A stretch of 13,539 nucleotides of DNA from CAG-826 sp964546565 (lineage in GTDB: Bacteria; Bacillota_I; Bacilli_A; RFN20; CAG-826): NCBI GenBank assembly GCA_964546565.1, contig CAZJKC010000045.1:1-13539 (forward strand), read 5' to 3'. The notes under the pieces are model-generated. The model did not search any database, was not told where the DNA came from, and worked only from the letters and a program-made list of their open reading frames with translations. Of the stretch, positions 1 to 5,803 are shown piece after piece (the stretch's first letter is position 1; every line of letters starts with the position of its first letter). Position numbers and translations under genes: made by a program.

Positions 1-60
1 GTCAAAACGTAGTAAATAAGGCGTTTTTTATCATCACTTTGCAAAAGAGTGTTTTAAAGC

Positions 61-103
61 AAAAAAATAGTCTTGACACTTATTACTTGTTGTATCAAGA
101 CTA
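61..103 (-). terminator. Intrinsic terminator of the broken ATPase gene
   Basis: Read on the minus strand, a 12-bp stem (TAGTCTTGATAC pairing with GTGTCAAGACTA, one G-T wobble) with a loop of about 12 nt is followed directly by seven T. It lies about 60 bases past the stop codon of the DUF4143 ATPase pseudogene, so it is probably that gene's terminator. Confidence 0.75.
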
Positions 104-161
104 ATGTTTTGTGTAAAACAGATTAAAAAACACAAAAATAACTTAAAAGTATAAGAACAAT

Positions 162-1055
162 TTACATATTGATAGCCGCTTTGTCTAAAAGGAATTCTTC
201 AATACCAATATATAAAACACCATATTCGTCATGCCACGGAATGATATTGTCTTTAACAACCACGATTTTTTTGAAGGAGTCGGGAATTCTTGCATAAGGG
301 CGAATTTCTTGAAGCCTCTTTTCTTCTTCGCCTACGGTAAGCGCAGATTGAATATAATATTTGCGGCTTCCGTCAGTGATAACGAAATCGACTTCTAAAT
401 TAGTCTTTTTGCTTTTTCCTTCAGTATCCTTATAATTGTATTCAACCACGCCCACATCAACGGTAAAGCCACGAATGATAAGCTCGTTATAGATAATATT
501 CTCCATAATATGGTTTTTTTCGGTCTGACGGAAATTCAATCGTACATTACGTAAACCAATATCGGCGAAATAATATTTTTGCGGTGAACCAATGTACTTT
601 CTGCCTTTAATATCGTAACGCTGAGCTTTTTGAATCAAAAAAGCATCAATAAAGTAATCGAGATATCTAGCAACCGACTCGGGTCCAAGCTTTATTTGTT
701 TGATACTTGCGAAAGTATTGGCGATTTTTCTTGGATTTGTTAGCGAACCGACAGAGGATGAAACAACATCTAAAATATCGTCAAGTATATCTTTATCGCG
801 AATGCTGTGTCTTTCAAGTATATCAGAAAGATAGATATTAGCAAATAATCCAGACAAATATGCTGCTTTTGCGTTATGATCACTAAGAGAACAAAGATGA
901 GGCATACCGCCATAGGTATAATATTCTTGCCACGCATCTCGTTTATCTCCGGTATAAGCAACGTAAAATTCCGAAAAAGAAAGAGGATGCACACGAATTT
1001 CGTCGCCTCTGCCACGAAACTCTGTTAGGATGTCAGAAGAAAGCATTTTAGAGTT
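162..1055 (-). CDS. C-terminal fragment of the broken ATPase (DUF4143 half)
   Basis: The frame continues after the stop. The first ATG is at 1046, but no Shine-Dalgarno sequence precedes it, so re-initiation is doubtful. The segment contains the RGRG motif that closes the AAA domain, the GGMPH turn typical of this family, a winged-helix-like middle part, and the DUF4143 end. That end resembles a PD-(D/E)XK nuclease fold: an E in ENIIYNEL, a D in LEVDFVI and a Q in KYYIQ stand where the family's conserved acidic and Q/K residues lie. Confidence 0.65.
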   Translation of the reverse strand, partial: NSKMLSSDILTEFRGRGDEIRVHPLSFSEFYVAYTGDKRDAWQEYYTYGGMPHLCSLSDHNAKAAYLSGLFANIYLSDILERHSIRDKDILDDILDVVSSSVGSLTNPRKIANTFASIKQIKLGPESVARYLDYFIDAFLIQKAQRYDIKGRKYIGSPQKYYFADIGLRNVRLNFRQTEKNHIMENIIYNELIIRGFTVDVGVVEYNYKDTEGKSKKTNLEVDFVITDGSRKYYIQSALTVGEEEKRLQEIRPYARIPDSFKKIVVVKDNIIPWHDEYGVLYIGIEEFLLDKAAINM

Positions 1056-1457
1056 TTAGCCGGTAACGTATACATCGGCATTCTTTTTCTTCATAAGACC
1101 GAGCAATACGTCAACAAATCCAACAGTTTCGCCATCATCGTCTAGATAAGGGTTTTTTACAGGCTTTACCTTTTGAATTTCATCAAGGAAAATGTAGTAC
1201 ATTTTGTTCTTGTCAACTAGTAAACTGCGGACATACTCACCAAACTCAAGAGGATTTCTATATCTAATATTCTCGTCATCATCAAGCGCAAGCTCAATAA
1301 TATAATTGTCGTCTACTCCGATAGAATTAAGGTACTTATGATAAATATCAAAAAGAAGATAGGACTTACCGCATCTTTTAATACCGGTAATTACCTTGAT
1401 CATACCGTTTTCTTTTTTGGAAATTAATTGATTTAAATATTGATTTCTTTCAATCAT
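1056..1457 (-). CDS. N-terminal fragment of the broken ATPase (P-loop motor half)
   Basis: This 133-residue product ends at the premature TAA. It holds the Walker A loop GIKRCGKS (residues 25-32) and the Walker B stretch YYIFLDEIQKV with D92 and E93. It lacks the arginine-bearing second half of the AAA domain and all of DUF4143, so it is not expected to hydrolyse ATP normally. A longer frame opening at 1508 has no ribosome binding site and is not the likely start. Confidence 0.7.
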   Translation of the reverse strand: MIERNQYLNQLISKKENGMIKVITGIKRCGKSYLLFDIYHKYLNSIGVDDNYIIELALDDDENIRYRNPLEFGEYVRSLLVDKNKMYYIFLDEIQKVKPVKNPYLDDDGETVGFVDVLLGLMKKKNADVYVTG

Positions 1458-1525
1458 CATAGCCTCCGTTATATAGTGAAAATTCGTATTTATACCTTTT
1501 TTATGCACGTAAACAATGAAATCAA

Positions 1526-1583
1526 ATCGTACGATATTTTAGTAACTATATTATAATCGTTAAATTGTTATGTAATCGTTAAA
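1526..1583. repeat. Cluster of AATCGT motifs upstream of the ATPase
   Basis: A perfect 10-bp palindrome ATCGTACGAT (1526-1535) is followed by two direct copies of TAATCGTTAAA (1554-1564 and 1573-1583), 19 bases apart, close to two helical turns. A minus-strand TATAAT-like hexamer (1551-1556) overlaps the first copy. This could be an operator region for the ATPase gene; no regulator is identified. Confidence 0.4.
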
Positions 1584-1694
1584 AGGTTGTTAGTTTATGC
1601 TCTAATTGATGATAATTTTGATACAATAATTGTACCATTTACAAAATAATTAGTTCGAACCAATCTTACCGTTGGGAGTTGAACTCCTATAAAA

Positions 1695-1730
1695 ACAAAA
1701 AAATCTCAATACATTTACTGTATCAAGATT
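1695..1730 (-). terminator. Intrinsic terminator of tRNA-Gly
   Basis: On the minus strand, AATCTTGATACA and TGTATTGAGATT form a 12-bp stem with two G-T wobbles around a 5-nt loop, followed by a run of T. The same stem on the plus strand would have mismatches in place of the wobbles, which fixes the direction. It starts 14 bases after the encoded CCA of the tRNA. Confidence 0.8.
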
Positions 1731-1744
1731 AATCTACTTATAAA

Positions 1745-1818
1745 TGGAGCGGCCGGCGGGAATCGGACCCGTATAATTAGCTTGGGAAGCTAATGTTCTA
1801 CCACTGAACTACGGCCGC
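1745..1818 (-). tRNA. tRNA-Gly(CCC) with encoded CCA end
   Basis: A full cloverleaf can be drawn: acceptor GCGGCCG/CGGCCGC (7 bp), D arm GTTC/GAAC with GG in the loop, anticodon stem TTAGC/GCTAA with loop TTCCCAA (anticodon CCC, reading GGG), a 4-nt variable loop, a T arm, discriminator T and an encoded CCA (1745-1747). Two oddities are visible. The T loop reads TCCGATT, so the nearly universal T at position 55 is C. The outermost T-stem pair is A-C rather than a pair. Promoter and terminator are intact, so it is probably transcribed. GGG codons can usually also be read by a UCC tRNA, which would relax selection here. Confidence 0.9.
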
Positions 1819-1826
1819 ATGAATAC

Positions 1827-1854
1827 ATTATATCATTAAAAGTTGGTAATTCAA
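1827..1854 (-). promoter_or_regulatory. Promoter of tRNA-Gly
   Basis: A minus-strand -35 box TTGAAT (1849-1854) and -10 box TATAAT (1827-1832) are separated by 16 bases. The -10 box lies 8 bases before the mature 5' end, so transcription would start almost at the tRNA itself. Confidence 0.75.
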
Positions 1855-1940
1855 GAAATTATCTTTTAAAAATTAATGGTGTTATTTGAAAAAGTAAATT
1901 CTGCTAGTGAAAGGTAGAATAATAAAAAAAGTTATAAACA

Positions 1941-1980
1941 AAAATAAAAGCTCACTTCTGTTAGTGTGAAGTGAGCCTTT
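1941..1980 (-). terminator. Terminator after nrdG
   Basis: A perfect 9-bp stem (GCTCACTTC, 1950-1958, with GAAGTGAGC, 1968-1976) and a 9-nt loop lie just past the nrdG stop. On the minus strand it is followed by TTTTATTTTT. On the plus strand it is followed by CTTTTT, so it could work in both directions. Confidence 0.8.
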
Positions 1981-2487
1981 TTACCAATTTGCTAAAATTA
2001 ATTGATGTTGGAATAACGTCTTTTGCACGTCAATGATTCGTTGATTGGTGCTACCACGGAAACGTAATGATATGTCCCTTTCTTCTTGCTTAAAAGGGCC
2101 ATCGATGAGAAAATCAATCTCATGTATTAGACGATCGATATTAGAATTGCTATGTCGTAATGAATCTAATTCTTCCCATGTAAAACCTGTATAGGCAATG
2201 AGCGACAAACCATGACCAGAAAGCTTATAAGCTAGTTCAAGACAAGCATCAACTTGATAAAATGGATCTCCACCAGTAAGCGTTACTCCGCTAAGGAGGG
2301 GATTATTTAAAGCCATTTTAACAATAGAATCAATATCTTCTTCATATCCACCATGGAAATCATGTGTTTCTGGGTTATGGCAAGCAGGACAATGATGAGC
2401 GCATCCTTGGGTGAAAACGGCCAAACGAAGACCGGGTCCATCGACAATCGAATCATTTACTATCCCGGCAAGACGAATCTTACCCAT
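1981..2487 (-). CDS. nrdG: Anaerobic ribonucleoside-triphosphate reductase activating protein
   Basis: Radical-SAM activase that cleaves S-adenosylmethionine through a [4Fe-4S] cluster and installs the glycyl radical on NrdD in the cytoplasm. The 168-residue product has the family's length. Near the N-terminus are SIVDGPGLR and the cluster-binding CxxxCxxC (C29, C33, C36 in CAHHCPAC), followed by the SAM-binding TGGDPF. The start at 2487 is chosen because AAAGGAGA lies at 2496-2503; the frame stays open upstream to 2550 but that part lies inside nrdD and looks unlike the family. The gene overlaps the end of nrdD by 8 bases, so the two are almost certainly translated together. Confidence 0.95.
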   Translation of the reverse strand: MGKIRLAGIVNDSIVDGPGLRLAVFTQGCAHHCPACHNPETHDFHGGYEEDIDSIVKMALNNPLLSGVTLTGGDPFYQVDACLELAYKLSGHGLSLIAYTGFTWEELDSLRHSNSNIDRLIHEIDFLIDGPFKQEERDISLRFRGSTNQRIIDVQKTLFQHQLILANW

Positions 2488-4804
2488 TGTGAATATCTCC
2501 TTTGGACATATGTTTAACACGAGCTTGGACTTCGGCTCTTTTCGCATCATTAAAGCGATCTAATGTTCCTACTAAATAACCGGTGATACGACGAATTCTT
2601 TCAAAGTGAACACCATCATCTTCATTACGTCCGCAGCAAGGGCATGTGTTATCAATAATGCCAGAATAGCCACAAACTGGGTCTCTATCTAAAGGATGAT
2701 TGACCGATCCATATCCAATACCTTCATCATGCATGCAGCGAATAATGCGTTCAAATGCTTTTTCATTTTTAGCAACATCGCCATCAACTTCTACATAAGT
2801 AATGTGTCCACCATTGGTGAGATAGTTATATGGTGCTTCTTTTTTAATCTTGTCAAAGATACCAATTTGATAATAGACAGGTACATGGAATGAATTGGTA
2901 TAGAATTCACGATCGGTAACACCTGGTATTTTGCCATATTTTTTGGCATCAATTTTTACAAAACGTCCGGATAAACCTTCGGCAGGTGTGGCAATTAAAG
3001 AGAAGTTCAATTGATATTGGTCGGTATATTTATCAGTCATATCACGCATGTGTTTAATAATTTTAATACCAAGTTGTTGAGCTTCCTCGGATTCACCATG
3101 ATGTTTGCCAATTAAGGCCTTTAAGGCTTCGGCTAAGCCGATAAACCCTATAGTTAAAGTACCATGTTTTAAAACGGGCCCAACTTCATCTTCATAATTT
3201 AACTTATCAGAATTAAGCCAAACACCTTGTCCCATTAAAAATGGGAAATTATAAACATGTTTATGACATTGGATATTATATCTTTCCAACAATTGATCTT
3301 TAACAAGTTCAATCATTTTATCTAAATCATTAAAGAATTTATGGACATTGCCATGTGATTCGATAGCTAAACGCGGTAAATTAATGGAAGTAAATGATAA
3401 ATTACCACGACCACAGGTTACTTCATGTTCTTTGTCAACATTACTCATAACCCGAGTACGACATCCCATATAAGCTATTTCGGTATTGTAATCACCGGGT
3501 TTGTAATAAGGAATATTCATTGGGGCATCGATAAAAGAGAAATTAGGGAATAATCTTTTTCCACTACAACGAATAGCTTTTTTATATAAATCATAATTGG
3601 GGTCACCAGGATTAAAGTTAATACCTTCTTTGACTTTAAAAATCTGAATTGGGAAGATTGGTGTTTCTCCTCTTCCTAAGCCGTTGATAGTGGCCTCGAG
3701 TAATTGATTAATAGCCATTCTTCCTTCTTCACTAGTATCAGTACCATAGTTTAAAGAAGAGAAAGGTACTTGAGCGCCAGCACGAGAATGCATGGTATTT
3801 AAATTATGAATTAATGCTTCCATGGCTTGAAGAGTATCATTTTCTGTTTCTTGATAAGCATACGAAATACACTTTTCAAATACCTTTTCAGATGTTAAAT
3901 CATGGTATTTTTCTTTCAATATTTCATGTAGTGCATTTTCAAAGTCTTTATTTTTTATTGAGCATTCATGTTGAGCTTTGGTTTCAGCTAAGGAAAGAAT
4001 ATTTTCCGCTGTTTCTTTATCCATTTCATCGCCTAATAAAGAATAAATTCTCATTATATTTTTCTTTAAGTTTTTACGATAAGACTTTTTAACACCTAAG
4101 GCCATGGCATAATCAAAGTTAGGAATACTTTGACCACCATGTTGGTCGTTTTGATTTGCTTGAATGGCAATACACGCTAAAGAAGCATAAGAACGAATGG
4201 AATTAGGTTCGCGAAGGAAACCATGACCAGTTGAAAAACCACCTTTAAATAATTTAATTAAATCAATTTGACAACAAGTCATCGTTAATGTATAGAAATC
4301 TAAGTCATGAATATGAATGTCGCCATTAAGATGGGCATCAGCAAAACGTTTATCTAAAACATGGGAATGATAAAAAGCTTTAGCGGTTTCAGAACCATAC
4401 TTTAACATTGTTCCCATCGCCGTATCACCATTGATATTAGCGTTTTCACGTTTTACATCATTATCTTTGGAAGATTGGAAAGTGATTTCACTAATGGTGT
4501 GCATGAGATGGGTATTGGCTTCACGAATTCTTGTTCTTTCAGCACGATATAAAATATAAGCTTTGGCTACTTCAAGTTCATCTTCTTGCATTAAAACATC
4601 TTCAATGAGATCTTGAATTTGCTCCACCGTAGGAATCTTCTTTTGATATATATTATTAACCTTTTGAACAATTTCATCAGTTATTCTTTCGACTTTTTCA
4701 TCGTCTTTTTTACCTTGAGATTCGAATGCTTTTAAAATTGCTTCATATATTTTTCTTTCATCAAAATTTACTTTACGACCATCACGTTTAATAATTTTTC
4801 TCAT
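2480..4804 (-). CDS. nrdD: Anaerobic (class III) ribonucleoside-triphosphate reductase
   Basis: Glycyl-radical enzyme making dNTPs from NTPs without oxygen. The 774-residue protein opens with an ATP-cone allosteric domain (KRDGRKVNFDERKI and on, roughly residues 3-90), then the ten-stranded barrel domain. Near the C-terminus is the zinc-site region CGYSGIIDNTCPCCG (cysteines at about 711, 721, 723, 724) and the glycyl-radical loop RITGYL with Gly742. The ATG at 4804 is preferred to an in-frame TTG at 4825 because AAAAAAGGGG sits at the right distance before it. It is followed by nrdG and preceded by a promoter and a structured leader that may control translation. Presence of this enzyme indicates growth in anoxic conditions; no aerobic reductase is in the window. 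Confidence 0.97.
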   Translation of the reverse strand: MRKIIKRDGRKVNFDERKIYEAILKAFESQGKKDDEKVERITDEIVQKVNNIYQKKIPTVEQIQDLIEDVLMQEDELEVAKAYILYRAERTRIREANTHLMHTISEITFQSSKDNDVKRENANINGDTAMGTMLKYGSETAKAFYHSHVLDKRFADAHLNGDIHIHDLDFYTLTMTCCQIDLIKLFKGGFSTGHGFLREPNSIRSYASLACIAIQANQNDQHGGQSIPNFDYAMALGVKKSYRKNLKKNIMRIYSLLGDEMDKETAENILSLAETKAQHECSIKNKDFENALHEILKEKYHDLTSEKVFEKCISYAYQETENDTLQAMEALIHNLNTMHSRAGAQVPFSSLNYGTDTSEEGRMAINQLLEATINGLGRGETPIFPIQIFKVKEGINFNPGDPNYDLYKKAIRCSGKRLFPNFSFIDAPMNIPYYKPGDYNTEIAYMGCRTRVMSNVDKEHEVTCGRGNLSFTSINLPRLAIESHGNVHKFFNDLDKMIELVKDQLLERYNIQCHKHVYNFPFLMGQGVWLNSDKLNYEDEVGPVLKHGTLTIGFIGLAEALKALIGKHHGESEEAQQLGIKIIKHMRDMTDKYTDQYQLNFSLIATPAEGLSGRFVKIDAKKYGKIPGVTDREFYTNSFHVPVYYQIGIFDKIKKEAPYNYLTNGGHITYVEVDGDVAKNEKAFERIIRCMHDEGIGYGSVNHPLDRDPVCGYSGIIDNTCPCCGRNEDDGVHFERIRRITGYLVGTLDRFNDAKRAEVQARVKHMSKGDIHNG

Positions 4805-4903
4805 AAAAAAATCCCCTTTTTTCAAAAATAGGCATAAAGAAAAATAGGGATACCCCCTTTTTTACTTTAAGAAGCCTTATCTCTGGCCCTCAACGCCTAA
4901 CGT
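4805..4903 (-). promoter_or_regulatory. Structured 5' leader of nrdDG, candidate translational switch
   Basis: The roughly 100-nt leader contains two copies of AAAAAAGGGG on the minus strand (4853-4863 and 4813-4822), the second being the nrdD ribosome binding site, and two copies of CCTATTTTT (4840-4848 and 4824-4832) between them. CCCTATTTTT can pair with either AAAAAAGGGG copy (three G-C and at least five A-T pairs, one mismatch), so the upstream copy can release the ribosome binding site. TAGGC (4895-4899) can pair with GCCTA (4829-4833), and GAGGGCC with GGCTTC (4871-4891) forms a further hairpin. The pairing is visible; ligand or trigger is unknown, and I do not recognise a known riboswitch class. 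Confidence 0.5.
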
Positions 4904-4909
4904 GATATT

Positions 4910-4937
4910 ATTATACCAACTCAAAGATCTTTTTCAA
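4910..4937 (-). promoter_or_regulatory. nrdD: Promoter of nrdDG
   Basis: A minus-strand -35 box TTGAAA (4932-4937) and a perfect -10 box TATAAT (4910-4915) are 16 bases apart. The predicted start near 4903 gives a leader of about 100 nt. I found no clear NrdR-box pair (ACACTATATNTNGTGT type) over it. Confidence 0.7.
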
Positions 4938-5095
4938 GGCTAAAGAGCAAAAAAAATAATGTAATTTTTTTTCAATTTTGAAATGATTTTCATAGTAGTT
5001 TTTTAGTATTTATCACATTAAAAACGTTTGTTTTATTTTTTTAGAAATAAGGGAATTATTTCTTATTTTATGATAATAAAAATACTTTCAAAGTT
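4938..5095. other. AT-rich intergenic stretch between nrdD promoter and tdk terminator
   Basis: No gene is supported here. The one visible element is an inverted repeat AGAAATAA / TTATTTCT (5043-5063, 5-nt centre), too AT-rich to be a convincing terminator. It could be a protein-binding site or chance. Confidence 0.3.
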
Positions 5096-5120
5096 AAAAA
5101 AATCAACAGCGAACTGTTGA
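5096..5120 (-). terminator. UUCG-loop terminator of tdk
   Basis: On the minus strand TCAACAG and CTGTTGA (7 bp) close a TTCG tetraloop and are followed by a run of T. It lies 11 bases past the tdk stop. Confidence 0.9.
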
Positions 5121-5130
5121 CTTAAGAATT

Positions 5131-5706
5131 TTATTTTTTGACTTCATGGCAATGGCGACAACGCGGTTCGTAAGCTTCACTGGCTCCGACAATAATGATA
5201 GGGTCATCATAAGAGGCAGGTTTGCCATCGACGATTCTTTGTGTTCTTGTGGCCGGGGCACCGCATCGCATGCATATCGCGGTTAGTTTAGTAACATCTT
5301 CGGCAAGGGATAATAATTCGGGAATATTTTTAAAGGGTTCACCGCGGAAATCACGATCGAGTCCAGCTACAATGACTCGTATACCTTTATCCGCTAAAGC
5401 ATCAGCAATTTTAACGATACCTTCGTCTAAAAATTGTACTTCATCGATAATAACGGCATCTAAGCCATCGTAAATATATGGTAATATGTCTTCTGATTTT
5501 TCAATATTTATGGAATTTGTACGATATTTAGAATGTGATACGATTTCGCTATCGGAATATCGATTGTCTATTGATGGTTTAAAGACTAGCATTTTTTTAT
5601 GAGCATATTCTAGTCGTTTAACTCTTCTTATTAATTCTTCACTTTTTCCAGCAAACATTGGACCAGTAATAACTTCAATCCATCCTGTTTTTTTTGTTTC
5701 TTCCAT
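5131..5706 (-). CDS. tdk: Thymidine kinase (TK1-type)
   Basis: Phosphorylates thymidine (and deoxyuridine) with ATP in the pyrimidine salvage pathway in the cytoplasm. The 191-residue protein matches the family length. It carries the Walker A loop GPMFAGKS (15-22), the Walker B/catalytic DEVQF with Glu89, four zinc-binding cysteines (C145, C148, C183, C186) and the substrate lasso region ending in VGASEAYEPRC. The start at 5706 is chosen because GAGGTGAG lies six bases upstream; the frame extends to 5739 without a binding site. It is followed by its own terminator, so it is monocistronic, and is divergent from the LysM-GH18 gene. Confidence 0.97.
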   Translation of the reverse strand: MEETKKTGWIEVITGPMFAGKSEELIRRVKRLEYAHKKMLVFKPSIDNRYSDSEIVSHSKYRTNSINIEKSEDILPYIYDGLDAVIIDEVQFLDEGIVKIADALADKGIRVIVAGLDRDFRGEPFKNIPELLSLAEDVTKLTAICMRCGAPATRTQRIVDGKPASYDDPIIIVGASEAYEPRCRHCHEVKK

Positions 5707-5728
5707 TTTACTCACCTCAACTAATCTT

Positions 5729-5758
5729 ATTGTATACATTCTTTTGTTGTTTTGATAA
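5729..5758 (-). promoter_or_regulatory. tdk: Possible tdk promoter
   Basis: TTATCA (5753-5758) and TACAAT (5729-5734) on the minus strand are 18 bases apart. The predicted start is only a few bases before the ribosome binding site, giving a very short leader. This is a weak match. Confidence 0.3.
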
Positions 5759-5803
5759 GTCTTTTTTTATTTTTTATCATATATTATCTTGAGGTGATTA
5801 TTT

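Larger units (their letters stand above)
162..1457 (-). pseudogene. AAA ATPase with DUF4143 domain, interrupted by an in-frame TAA
   Basis: This is one reading frame of about 431 codons, the usual size of the AAA_14/DUF4143 ATPase family, with a single internal stop at 1056-1058. Both halves are in the same frame with only three codons (N, S, K) between the stop and the next ATG. Family members normally read T-G-S-N-S at this point (sensor region after Walker B). Here it reads T-G-stop-N-S, so one C-to-A change (TCA Ser to TAA) explains the break. The start is the second of two adjacent ATGs at 1457, five bases after GGAGG (1463-1467). These proteins are common in anaerobes and archaea, often in many copies; their cellular role is not well established. 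The gene is either freshly inactivated or the stop is a sequencing error. The rest of the frame is undamaged, so decay would be recent. Confidence 0.85.

Noticed and set aside
71..97. TTGACA near 73 followed by TATCAA as a plus-strand promoter
   Set aside because: Spacing of 14 bases is too short, the hexamers lie inside a clear minus-strand terminator stem, and no plus-strand gene follows.
770..1015. 81-codon open frame overlapping the ATPase gene out of frame
   Set aside because: It lies inside the DUF4143 coding frame, has a hydrophobic low-complexity product typical of an AT-rich shadow and no ribosome binding site.
1046..1058. Stop-codon readthrough or recoding of TAA as an explanation of the split ATPase
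   Set aside because: No recoding signal is visible and TAA is the terminal stop of many other genes here; a point mutation or sequencing error is simpler.
2620..2670. Apparent loss of one zinc cysteine in NrdD (DRDPVCGY rather than two cysteines before GY)
   Set aside because: As far as I recall, DRDPVCGY with a later CPxCG is common in Firmicutes NrdD, so I do not call it a defect.
2696..4092. Plus-strand open frames of 65 and 92 codons inside nrdD
   Set aside because: They are antisense shadows of a well-supported gene and lack ribosome binding sites.
4805..4903. Assignment of the nrdD leader to a known purine, preQ1, cobalamin or 2'-deoxyguanosine riboswitch
   Set aside because: None of the conserved core sequences of those classes is present; only alternative pairings are visible.
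5222..5473. Plus-strand open frame of 83 codons inside tdk
   Set aside because: Antisense shadow of tdk; the tdk frame carries all catalytic motifs.
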